A DNA stretch of 64,000 nucleotides from Litorihabitans aurantiacus (GTDB lineage: Bacteria > Actinomycetota > Actinomycetes > Actinomycetales > Beutenbergiaceae), in contig NZ_BSUM01000001.1 in the NCBI RefSeq assembly GCF_030161595.1, positions 1,550,001 to 1,614,000 on the forward strand. The letters are read 5' to 3'. Below are positions 56,192 to 63,114 of the stretch, piece after piece; positions within the stretch are counted from its first letter, which is position 1; each line of letters begins with the position of its first letter. A program made the translations under genes and the position numbers. A model generated the notes under the pieces. It saw only the letters and a list, made by a program, of their open reading frames with translations. It did no database searches and was not told the DNA's origin.

Positions 56192-56467
56192 ATGAAGGTC
56201 AAGGACCCCGGTCAGATCCGCCGTTGGCGCAAGCAGCGCCACTTCTCGCAGCGCGATCTCGCCTTCCTCACCCGCCGATCGCAGGCTGCGATCTGGCAGA
56301 TCGAGAACGGCAAGCTCCGCACCCTCGAGGAGGACTTCGCTCTCGCCATCGCCGCGCGCCTCGACGTCCCGTGGGAGGACCTCTTCGAGGCCCATGAGGT
56401 CGTCTCCATCGCCACTGTGACAAACGGTGTCTCCACCACGCGGCACGCAGCGGCGGCGGTGGCCTGA
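56192..56467 (+). CDS. XRE family Cro-like regulator
   Basis: A 91 aa DNA-binding protein. IRRWRKQRHFSQRDLAFLTR and SQAAIWQIENGKLRTLEEDF form a complete XRE helix-turn-helix. The ATG at 56192 is chosen because AAGGAGG lies six bases upstream; longer readings start inside the operator region. It is the first gene of the early rightward operon and its stop overlaps the next start (TGATG). Confidence 0.8.
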   Translation: MKVKDPGQIRRWRKQRHFSQRDLAFLTRRSQAAIWQIENGKLRTLEEDFALAIAARLDVPWEDLFEAHEVVSIATVTNGVSTTRHAAAAVA

Positions 56468-56559
56468 TGTGGGGTCGTCTCGCGGACGCCGCCGGCCTCG
56501 GCGCGCTCCTCGCGCTCGGCGCGCTCATGGGCTACGTCGTCTCGGCGTGGGTCCTGTGA
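56467..56559 (+). CDS. Tiny membrane protein, 30 aa
   Basis: The frame starts at the ATG in TGATG overlapping the Cro-like stop and encodes MWGRLADAAGLGALLALGAL plus ten more residues, nearly all hydrophobic. Its stop overlaps the GTG of the next gene (GTGA). Coupling on both sides supports a real gene. One transmembrane helix is predicted. Confidence 0.5.
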   Translation: MWGRLADAAGLGALLALGALMGYVVSAWVL

Positions 56560-56768
56560 CCACCCCCGCCGCGGCGCTGCCGCTCGTCCCGCTCCTAAGC
56601 GTCGACGCCGTCGCCGACCTGCTCGGCGAGTCCGCCTGGACCGTCCGCCTCCTCATCCGCAGGGGCGACCTCGACGCCCACCGCGTCGGCCGCGGGACCC
56701 GCGGGAAGTACCGCGTCCACCCCGACGCCGTCCGCGCGTTCCTCAACGAGCGCGCCACCGGGCACTAA
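56556..56768 (+). CDS. Excisionase-like helix-turn-helix protein
   Basis: A 70 aa protein. LLSVDAVADLLGESAWTVRL, then LIRRGDLDAHRVGRGTRG and YRVHPDAVRAFL, matches the MerR/excisionase-type HTH_17 fold. It starts at a GTG that overlaps the tiny membrane gene. It is a candidate recombination directionality factor for the integrase at 52032. Confidence 0.7.
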   Translation: MTTPAAALPLVPLLSVDAVADLLGESAWTVRLLIRRGDLDAHRVGRGTRGKYRVHPDAVRAFLNERATGH

Positions 56769-56848
56769 CGCCCCACCCTCAGAAACAGCGAAGGCCGGCC
56801 CCCGCGCCAACGAGAAGCCGACCTTCACCGACAGAAAGCAGCGTACCG

Positions 56849-57052
56849 ATGACCACCACGCTCCCCCGCAAGCACCGCCGCATCACCGACGGCCTCGCCG
56901 TCCCGATGGGTCCCCTGCGGGCCCTGGACGACGCCGACGGCGTCAACGACGCCCCCACCGGCCGCCACCGCACCAAGCCGAAGATCATCACCCTCATCCG
57001 GCGTGCGACGCAGCTGCGCTCCGCCGCCGCCTCGACGCTGGACGCCGCCTGA
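56849..57052 (+). CDS. Hypothetical basic phage protein
   Basis: A 67 aa basic protein (PRKHRRITDG, GRHRTKPKIITLIRRATQLR) of unknown family. It starts at an ATG 80 bases after the excisionase-like gene and its stop overlaps the next ATG (TGATG). The end of this gene lies inside the 117-base tandem repeat. Confidence 0.5.
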   Translation: MTTTLPRKHRRITDGLAVPMGPLRALDDADGVNDAPTGRHRTKPKIITLIRRATQLRSAAASTLDAA

Positions 57053-57264
57053 TGCCCGCGCCCGCCACCGGCGCCGCGCACCGGCTCCGCCTCGCCGCCG
57101 CGATGCGCGAAGGCCTCGGCACCGTGAAGCCGCAGCCCGGCCGCCGCCTCGACGCTGGACGCCGCCTGATGCCCGCGCCCGCCACCGGCGCCGCGCACCG
57201 GCTCCGCCTCGCCGCCGCGATGCGCGAAGGCCTCGGCACCGTGAAGCCGCAGCCCGGCCGCCGC
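57023..57264 (+). repeat. 117-base direct tandem repeat
   Basis: Positions 57023-57147 and 57140-57264 are identical over 125 bases, offset by 117. Since 117 is 39 codons, the reading frame of the second gene is kept. The copies include the end of the gene at 56849 and the start of the next, so the duplicated start codon at 57169 still follows the same sequence. Perfect identity indicates a recent event. Confidence 0.9.
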
Positions 57265-57528
57265 GTCGCCGCCCAGCTCATCGCCGCCATCCGCGGCACC
57301 CGCACCCCCAGCACCCGCGGCGCCGACGTGTTCGACGCCGCCGCCAATGCCGCCGCCCACCTCGCCTGCCAGTACCTCCGTGCCGGCGACCACGACGGCG
57401 CCCGCAAGTACGCCGACGCCGAGCAGCTCCTCACCGACTGGGCCTCCCGCGCCCGCACCCGCCGCCTCGCCCGGATCAGCCGCGACCTCGCCACCGCCGG
57501 CGCCGCCCTCACCGGATGGGCCGCCTGA
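57052..57528 (+). CDS. Hypothetical phage protein with an in-frame duplicated N-terminus
   Basis: A 158 aa protein of unknown family. The first 39 residues (PAPATGAAHRLRLAAAMREG, then LGTVKPQPGRR) are repeated exactly in the next 39 because of a DNA tandem repeat. The ancestral gene probably began at the ATG at 57169 (119 aa). The C-terminal part contains AANAAAHLACQYLRAGDHDG and is alanine- and arginine-rich, with predicted helices. The stop overlaps the next gene. Confidence 0.6.
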   Translation: MPAPATGAAHRLRLAAAMREGLGTVKPQPGRRLDAGRRLMPAPATGAAHRLRLAAAMREGLGTVKPQPGRRVAAQLIAAIRGTRTPSTRGADVFDAAANAAAHLACQYLRAGDHDGARKYADAEQLLTDWASRARTRRLARISRDLATAGAALTGWAA

Positions 57529-57671
57529 TGGGCGCCGACGGCTGGGACGACTTCGACGAGGACCTCTGGCAGCGCCAGCGCGACGACGCCCTCACCCCCG
57601 ACGACATGCCCGACCACCTCGCGCAGCTCGAAGAGCACGCCGACCAGATCAAGGAGAACGCCCGTGCCTGA
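57528..57671 (+). CDS. Small acidic phage protein, 47 aa
   Basis: MGADGWDDFDEDLWQRQRDD is followed by a helical acidic end (HLAQLEEHADQIKENARA). The start is the ATG in TGATG overlapping the upstream stop, and the gene overlaps the next GTG by eight bases. The family is unknown. Confidence 0.6.
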   Translation: MGADGWDDFDEDLWQRQRDDALTPDDMPDHLAQLEEHADQIKENARA

Positions 57672-58017
57672 CTACACCCCCGACCAGCTCGAGGCCCTCG
57701 CCCACGAGAAAGCCGACATCGAGAAGCACCTCGCCGGCCTCGGCGACCGCCTCACCGAGATCGACGCCATCTTCAAGGGCCTCGGCGAGGGCGCCCACGC
57801 CGCCGGCATCTTCAAGGTCAAGGTCACCACACCCAAGCCGTCCATGCTCGTGAAGCCCGCCCTCGTCCAGACCCACTACCCCTTCGCCGACCACCCGACC
57901 CTCTACAAGGTCCAGCCCGACACGGCCAAGATCAACGCCGCCATCGAGCTCGGCGTCGTCGACCCCGAGCTCGTCAAGACCCCCTCGCGCCCGTCGACGA
58001 AGGTCGAGGTCGTCTGA
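57664..58017 (+). CDS. Hypothetical phage protein
   Basis: A 117 aa protein. The first 45 residues are helical and likely a coiled coil (EKADIEKHLAGLGDRLTEID). The rest is lysine- and valine-rich (KVTTPKPSMLVKPALVQTHY). It overlaps its neighbours on both sides (GTG at 57664; TGATG at the end). Its place before a nuclease gene is typical of recombination modules in actinophages. Function unknown. Confidence 0.6.
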   Translation: MPDYTPDQLEALAHEKADIEKHLAGLGDRLTEIDAIFKGLGEGAHAAGIFKVKVTTPKPSMLVKPALVQTHYPFADHPTLYKVQPDTAKINAAIELGVVDPELVKTPSRPSTKVEVV

Positions 58018-58919
58018 TGAACGCGTTGGCGGTCCTACCGCCGCTGCGGCAGTCCTACGAGGGCGGGACCGCGGCCGACACCCACCGCGACCTCCGCGCA
58101 CTCCTCGAGGACGCGATCGTCAACGCGCCCCGCTCCCTGCAGCGCACCATCGGCCCCTCCGAGATCGGGACCGACTGCGAGCACTGCCTCGCGGCCAAGA
58201 TCGCCGGCTGGGAGCAGACCCGCGAGGGCGTCGCGTGGCTCCCGTTCGTCGGCACCGCGGTCCACGCCGAGCACGAGCGCCTCGTCATCGAGCACGAGAA
58301 CCGGCGCACCTGCGGGAACACCACCGGCTCACGCCGCTACCTCGTCGAGGAGCGCGTCAACGTCGGCACCATCGGCGGCGTCGAGATCTCCGGCTCGTGC
58401 GACCTGTTCGACATCGCCACCGGCACCACCGTGGATTGGAAGATCACGGGAGCGACCACGCTCCGCAGCGCCCGCTCCGGCCCCAGCCCCGTCTACCGCG
58501 TCCAGGCCCACCTCTACGGGCGCGGACTCGCCGCCGCCGGCCACACCGTCAAGCACGTCTCCATCGTCTACCTCCCCCGCAACAGCGCGGGCGGCTGGGC
58601 CGACGCCGTCCTGTGGTCCGAGCCCTACCAGGAGCAGATCGCTCTCGACGCTCTCGCCCGCGCCGACCGGCTCCACACGAACATGACCGCCCTGCAGGCC
58701 GGCCTCGGCGACCAGGCACGAGACGCGTGGATCAGCTCCCTGCCCCGCGCCGCCGGCTGCTACTCCTGCGCCCGCTACCCCGACTTCCCCACCCCCGCTG
58801 CCGACGCGACGCTCGGCGGCCTCCTGACCCCGCCCACACGGGCGGGACCACCAGATAGCAACCCCCCAACCCCCGAAGGAGCACCACCATGTCCACCCCC
58901 ACCGCGAACAGCATCCTGA
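58017..58919 (+). CDS. PD-(D/E)XK nuclease, RecB/Cas4-like, with four-cysteine cluster
   Basis: A predicted phage exonuclease of the Cas4/RecB type. The catalytic set is Asp129 (GSCDLFD), Asp140 and Lys142 (TVDWKITG) and Gln163 (RVQAHLYGRG). Cysteines 54, 57 (DCEHC) and 248, 251 (CYSC) could bind an iron-sulfur cluster, as in Cas4 and AddB. As written the frame ends at 58919, after an odd proline-rich tail that overlaps the next gene. If one C is missing near 58832 the protein would end at 58858 (280 aa), leaving a clean GAAGGAG ribosome site before the next gene. It probably processes DNA ends in phage recombination. Confidence 0.75.
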   Translation: MNALAVLPPLRQSYEGGTAADTHRDLRALLEDAIVNAPRSLQRTIGPSEIGTDCEHCLAAKIAGWEQTREGVAWLPFVGTAVHAEHERLVIEHENRRTCGNTTGSRRYLVEERVNVGTIGGVEISGSCDLFDIATGTTVDWKITGATTLRSARSGPSPVYRVQAHLYGRGLAAAGHTVKHVSIVYLPRNSAGGWADAVLWSEPYQEQIALDALARADRLHTNMTALQAGLGDQARDAWISSLPRAAGCYSCARYPDFPTPAADATLGGLLTPPTRAGPPDSNPPTPEGAPPCPPPPRTAS

Positions 58920-59563
58920 TGTCGGGCGGCGGCTCGTACGCCTCGTTCAAGAGCCACGGCGACACGATCACCGGCACGATCCTCGACGTCGGCGAGCCGT
59001 ACCACGTCCGCGAGTACAACCAGACGACCCAGCGGTCCGACGGCCCGCCGAAGTACACCAAGGCCGGCAAGCCCGTCTACGCCTTCCACCTCACCCTGTC
59101 GACGGACGAGCGCAAGCCCGAGGACCCCGACGACGACGGCACCCGCGTCGTGGACGTGAACTCCTGGCGGATGCAGGACGCGCTGCGCAACGCGATCCGC
59201 GCCACGGGCGCCCAGGGCCTCGAGGTCGGCGCCCGGGTCACGGTGAGCTACACGCACGACGAGGTCCCGGGTGACCCGCGCTCGGGGAAGAACTTCACCG
59301 CGCAGTACGTGCGGCCGACGAACGTCGCCCTCATGGGCGACGACCAGCAGTCGCCCGCGACGGCGCCGCAGCAGCCCGCCCCGCAGGCACCCGCCCAGCA
59401 GCAGGCCCCCGCCGCGCCGGCCGCGCCCGCGGCGCCGTCGGGTGAGGACAAGGCCACCAAGGTCCGTCAGCTCGCGGCCCTCGGGATGGACGCCGCCGCG
59501 ATCGCGCCCCAGGTCGGGCTCGACGTCGACGTCGTCCAGATGTTCCTCAACCAGGCCGCCTAA
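58889..59563 (+). CDS. Phage protein, possible single-strand DNA-binding partner
   Basis: A 224 aa protein often found beside RecB-like nucleases in actinophages. The first 145 residues look beta-rich (TITGTILDVGEPYHVREYNQ; ALRNAIRATGAQGLEVGARV), possibly an OB-like fold. A glutamine-, alanine- and proline-rich linker follows (about 153-185), then a short helical end. The ATG at 58889 has GAAGGAG seven bases upstream. I infer a single-strand binding or annealing role from position only. Confidence 0.55.
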   Translation: MSTPTANSILMSGGGSYASFKSHGDTITGTILDVGEPYHVREYNQTTQRSDGPPKYTKAGKPVYAFHLTLSTDERKPEDPDDDGTRVVDVNSWRMQDALRNAIRATGAQGLEVGARVTVSYTHDEVPGDPRSGKNFTAQYVRPTNVALMGDDQQSPATAPQQPAPQAPAQQQAPAAPAAPAAPSGEDKATKVRQLAALGMDAAAIAPQVGLDVDVVQMFLNQAA

Positions 59564-59652
59564 CGCGGCCAGCCCGTCCAGCAGACCCCCGGGTGCGAGT
59601 CCCGGGCGGGCACCGGAACGCACACCAACTGACCCGAAAGCGAGGCCCCACC

Positions 59653-60126
59653 GTGGACTCCACCGTCTCCCCGCCCGCGACCTCCTCGCCGACGGCGTCA
59701 CCGTCGCTCGGGGAAGTCTCTCCGCTCGCTTCGAAGCATGACGGCGTAGATGACCCCAGCCACCAGCCAGCCGAGCGCGAACAGGCCGAAGCGCCACCCG
59801 CTCCCAGCGATCCACGAGTAGAGCGACAGGCCGAAGAAGAGCGCCGCCAGGACCAGACCCGCGGTCCACAACGTCGTCCGCTTGAAGCCGCCGATGCGGC
59901 GAGGGAAGTCGGTGGTCATGGATCGAGCCTGCCGCACGGCAGCCGACGACGCCCGTCGGACCGGCAGCTGGAGATGACCTCGTTAGCTACGAGCAGACCC
60001 CCACCGGCTGGATCACCACCTGCACCCGCTGCGGATGGGAGCAGCACCACCGCTTCCTCAACGCCGCCACCGCCGCCCACCACCGACACACCGCCGACCA
60101 CGCCAGGAAGGACCGCCGACCATGAT
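59653..60126 (+). pseudogene. Small phage gene apparently interrupted by an insertion
   Basis: The left part, from a GTG at 59653, reads VDSTVSPARDLLADGVTVARG after restoring one C near 59679. The right part, from about 59970 to the stop at 60126, reads DDLVSYEQTPTGWITTCTRC, then GWEQHHRFLNAATAAHHRHT, a typical small zinc-ribbon-like phage protein. If 59715-59972 is removed the two fuse in frame at a shared GGA. No start codon exists for the right part alone. Confidence 0.35.
59698..59919 (-). CDS. Small two-TM protein, inserted cargo
   Basis: A 73 aa protein with a basic N-terminus (TTDFPRRIGGFKRTT) and two membrane segments at about residues 16-34 and 40-60, ending in ERRDFPERR. It is encoded against the phage operon and lies inside the apparent insertion at 59715-59972, apart from its last codons. 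Function unknown. Confidence 0.5.
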   Translation of the reverse strand: MTTDFPRRIGGFKRTTLWTAGLVLAALFFGLSLYSWIAGSGWRFGLFALGWLVAGVIYAVMLRSERRDFPERR

Positions 60127-60130
60127 GACC

Positions 60131-60577
60131 TCACTGCCTGGCGGCCAGTTCTCGCTCGACTGCGGCGCGGTAGCGGGAGTACTGCTCCGCCAGCGGTCGC
60201 GTCTCGAGACGCTTGATCTCGATCGGGTAGGCCAAGGTAACCGGATTCTCGCCCCGGCCCACGATGTGCTCCGACCATCGCGTATCGAACCAGGGTCGTC
60301 GCGAGAACTGCTGCACAGACAGGTCAGCGAAGATTTCGCCCTGCACGATCCAATCGTGCCCCGGGAGACCGTCCCGGTTGTAGTGGTTGACGAGCGTCCA
60401 TGTACCGAGGCCGGCGTCTCGCATGATCTCTCCGGCTATGGCCGAGATCCAAGAGCACGCCGCACCCGGGAAAGTAATGTCGTCGTCCCTCTCCGCCGCC
60501 GCAGTTGCAGCGTCGACTACCTCGCGGCCGATGGTATCGATCCGGTGGAGGTAGGAATCCTCTACTCCGAGAATCAC
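60131..60577 (-). CDS. Small protein with papain/transglutaminase-like Cys-His-Asp arrangement
   Basis: A 148 aa protein of unknown family. Cys41 lies in FPGAACSWIS at the start of a helix, His74 in LPGHDWIVQG and Asp85 in IFADLSVQQF. This spacing and the closing DLSxxQF motif resemble papain-like or transglutaminase-like enzymes, where the last segment reads DLTxxQF. Catalytic function is an inference. The GTG at 60577 lies three bases beyond the stop of the SRA-HNH gene, so it is the last gene of a coupled three-gene operon. DNA composition is less GC-rich than in the flanking phage genes. Confidence 0.5.
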   Translation of the reverse strand: MILGVEDSYLHRIDTIGREVVDAATAAAERDDDITFPGAACSWISAIAGEIMRDAGLGTWTLVNHYNRDGLPGHDWIVQGEIFADLSVQQFSRRPWFDTRWSEHIVGRGENPVTLAYPIEIKRLETRPLAEQYSRYRAAVERELAARQ

Positions 60578-60580
60578 CGG

Positions 60581-61483
60581 TTATGCCCCTCGCCTGACAC
60601 CCGCGAAGTGTTCCCGGTGGTACGCAAAATGCTCTTCTCGCACAGTGTGGCCAGCCCGCACGGTGAGCTCGCCGAGCACGAACCCATCATGCGAGCGGAC
60701 GATCTTGCCATCTGCGACGTACAACGCCCCCTTGTCGAACAGGACGTGATCGTTCGGGCAGAGGCACAGCACGTTGTCGACCGTATCCGGCCCATCATTG
60801 GGGGACCCCAGCGCGCGCACGTGAGCTCCCTCGGAGTAAGCGCCGGCCGCGGTCTCGAGCACGATGCCACAGAACTGGCAGCGACCGCCGTAGAGGTCTT
60901 TTACCCACTGCGTGACCGCGCTGTTCCGCACTATCCGCTGCTGCGTGGACTCGCGGCGTTGTGCCGAAGCGTCACTCGGATCGGCTACCGCGGCGATCGA
61001 GGAGCCCGGTGCGCCTTCGCGTTCGAGCACAAAGCGCCAGATCAACGGACCGTCGACGCTCGCCTCCTGCCAGTGTCGGACGACAACGTAGAGGCCGTCG
61101 TAGCGGTATCCGGTGGTCGGCGAGAGCTTAGGGTCACCGCCGGCCCCTCGGATGACACGGACAGGCAACCCACGCTCCTCCGAGAGAGCAAGAGCAAGAT
61201 TCCCTCGCGTCAGCTCCTGGTCGGCCACCTGCCGGCGTCCGACGTTGCCGCCCTGACCGGTGTACAGAATCCAATCGCCATGATCCTCGTCATCGCGATA
61301 CCCGCCCGACACTACGATCGCGTCGGCGCCCTCCGCGTAGCTGCCCGAGATTCCGCCCATCTCATGGCGGTGAAGTCCTGCAAGGCGGACCGCCTGCCGA
61401 CTCGGGAAGTGCGAACCAGCTGCGTGCGGCGCGATGCCGCCAAAGACACTCCTGGCTACCCGACCGCCAGAAACTCCCGCCAT
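60581..61483 (-). CDS. SRA-HNH modification-dependent endonuclease
   Basis: A 300 aa type IV-like restriction enzyme. Residues 12-155 form an SRA (YDG) domain that flips out modified cytosine: FGGIAPHAAGSHF, VVSGGYRDDEDHGDWILYTG, RQVADQELTRGNLAL and YRYDGLYVV. Residues 198-255 form an HNH nuclease with zinc ligands Cys202, Cys205, Cys240 and Cys242 or nearby, and the catalytic EGAHVRAL (His221) and LCPNDHVLFD (Asn244, His246). The expected action is cutting DNA with 5-methyl- or 5-hydroxymethylcytosine. The ATG at 61483 overlaps the upstream stop (TGATG). Codon use is visibly less GC-rich than in flanking phage genes. Confidence 0.85.
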   Translation of the reverse strand: MAGVSGGRVARSVFGGIAPHAAGSHFPSRQAVRLAGLHRHEMGGISGSYAEGADAIVVSGGYRDDEDHGDWILYTGQGGNVGRRQVADQELTRGNLALALSEERGLPVRVIRGAGGDPKLSPTTGYRYDGLYVVVRHWQEASVDGPLIWRFVLEREGAPGSSIAAVADPSDASAQRRESTQQRIVRNSAVTQWVKDLYGGRCQFCGIVLETAAGAYSEGAHVRALGSPNDGPDTVDNVLCLCPNDHVLFDKGALYVADGKIVRSHDGFVLGELTVRAGHTVREEHFAYHREHFAGVRRGA

Positions 61484-62148
61484 CACTTATCCGCCTTTCG
61501 CGATCTCGCCGCCGCCGCCTTAACGCTGATCATCGCTTCAGCACTCTCCCGACCTCCGTCGTCACGATGCCAGGCAACTCCGAAAGCGGATATCTCGGCC
61601 GTAATTTTTCCTAATTTCTCGCGATCTGTTGGGTTTTCTAAGAAGGCTTGCATTAGGTCGGCTAGAAGGTCGCTGACGTCGTTGGCAAACCGGTCATTCT
61701 CGCGACGGAGGTGCAGACACCAAAGCTCCCAGGCCTCAAACATCTGGGAGCTCGCAGACATAGCCTCTTGGTCGACGACGTCCAAATCGCGTAGATGTCT
61801 CGCGGCGCTCACCACCTTCGCCCATGCCGCATGGACCCGTTCCTGCCTCGCCGTCTCACGTCCGGCTGCGATTTGCCGGGAAAAGTCCAGCCGCTGTTTC
61901 TCAAATCTCGCATCGTCGATCCCGCGTTGTCGGAACAGGACGAACATAGCCGCTGCGAAGGAACCTGCAGCCCCGAGGAGAGCGCCGACCCACCCCTGCC
62001 AAGCAACCTCTTCTTTAAGTGCTTCTCGCGTCATCTCGGTTGACAACTCTTGTATCAGCAGGGTGGCGAGCATGCCACCTGCGAAAGCCGAGAGCAGTAC
62101 GAGCCATCCCGGCAACCTTGTCAAGTCCGGGTTCCATGGTCGGTCCAT
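61483..62148 (-). CDS. Membrane protein with two TM helices and coiled coil, defence operon
   Basis: A 221 aa protein. Membrane helices lie at about residues 13-32 (LPGWLVLLSAFAGGMLATLL) and 50-72 (GWVGALLGAAGSFAAAMFVL). A long helical, probably coiled-coil cytoplasmic part follows (RQRGIDDARFEKQRLDFSRQ; ADLMQAFLENPTDREKLGK). There is no enzymatic motif. It opens a minus-strand operon; its stop overlaps the start of the SRA-HNH gene. Membrane-anchored partners are common in abortive-infection systems, so a sensor or effector role is suggested. The DNA has clearly lower GC than its surroundings. Confidence 0.6.
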   Translation of the reverse strand: MDRPWNPDLTRLPGWLVLLSAFAGGMLATLLIQELSTEMTREALKEEVAWQGWVGALLGAAGSFAAAMFVLFRQRGIDDARFEKQRLDFSRQIAAGRETARQERVHAAWAKVVSAARHLRDLDVVDQEAMSASSQMFEAWELWCLHLRRENDRFANDVSDLLADLMQAFLENPTDREKLGKITAEISAFGVAWHRDDGGRESAEAMISVKAAAARSRKADK

Positions 62149-62316
62149 GTCGACGACCGTACTAGCCCTTTCCGACTGGCCGGTCCGTTCGTGAGGCGCG
62201 TCCGCACCGTCGCGAACAACGGCCACACCCAGTGGCTCGTCGTCCCCGACCACGCCGACCTCGACACCGCCTACACCCGACCCCGTCGTCGCAGCCCGAA
62301 GGAAGGAACTCACCTC

Positions 62317-63114
62317 GTGGTGACCCGCCGCTACCAAGACGAGTACTCCACCCTCTGGCAGGGTGACGCACTCGCCGTCCTCCGCGACCTCGCACCCGCC
62401 AGCGTCGACGCCCTCATCACCGACCCGCCCTACTCCTCCGGCGGCATGATCCGCGGCGACCGAATGGTTGGCACCGGCCGGAAGTACATCAATAGCGACA
62501 GCTCCAACCAGGCGATCGCCGACTTCACCGGTGACAGCCGCGATCAGCGCGCCTACGCCTACTGGTGCTCCCTCTGGCTCTCCGAGTGCCTCCGCATCGT
62601 GAAGCCTGGCGGCATCGCCGTCCTGTTCACCGACTGGCGTCAGCTCCCCGCCACAACCGATGCCCTGCAGGCCGGCGGCTGGGTCTGGCGCGGCATCGTC
62701 CCTTGGTACAAGCCCACCGCGCGACCAATGCCCGGACGATTCACCGCGGCCTGCGAGTACGTGGTGTGGGGCTCGAACGGTCCGCTCCCCGTCGCGTTCG
62801 ACGGCTCCATGAAGACCTTCCCCGGTTTCTACCAGGCGAGCGCTCCGCGCGATCGCGAGCACCAGACGCAGAAGCCTCTCGATGTGATGCGTTCGCTCGT
62901 CAAAATCGCCCCCGAGGGCTCGATCGTGCTCGACCCGTTCATGGGAAGCGGAACGACCGGCGTTGCCGCCATGAACGAGGGCCGACGATTCGTCGGGTCC
63001 GAACTCGTAGAAGAGCACCTGCAGGTCGCCGAGCGACGGATCCGCGCGGCCGCCGGACTCAACGTCGACCACGGCGACCAGGACTCCCTCGACCTCGAGG
63101 GGCTCCGCGCGTGA
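62317..63114 (+). CDS. DNA methyltransferase, N6-adenine/N4-cytosine type
   Basis: A 265 aa SAM-dependent DNA methyltransferase. Motif IV (ITDPPYSSGG, Asp36-Tyr39) comes before motif I (VLDPFMGSGTTGVAAMNEG), the order of class beta enzymes. KPLDVMRSLVKIAPEGSI is the segment before motif I. GTG at 62317 follows GGAAGGA. The same frame runs back to a GTG at 62191 and reads VRTVANNGHTQWLVVPDHAD, probably a different phage protein whose start was lost. No partner endonuclease is adjacent, so it is likely an orphan phage methyltransferase. Confidence 0.8.
   Translation: MVTRRYQDEYSTLWQGDALAVLRDLAPASVDALITDPPYSSGGMIRGDRMVGTGRKYINSDSSNQAIADFTGDSRDQRAYAYWCSLWLSECLRIVKPGGIAVLFTDWRQLPATTDALQAGGWVWRGIVPWYKPTARPMPGRFTAACEYVVWGSNGPLPVAFDGSMKTFPGFYQASAPRDREHQTQKPLDVMRSLVKIAPEGSIVLDPFMGSGTTGVAAMNEGRRFVGSELVEEHLQVAERRIRAAAGLNVDHGDQDSLDLEGLRA

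Noticed and set aside
59584-59610. A tRNA-like T-arm (loop TGCGAGT in a GC stem)
   Set aside because: No anticodon arm or matching acceptor stem could be built around it, and the loop departs from TTCGANT. It is probably a chance GC hairpin.
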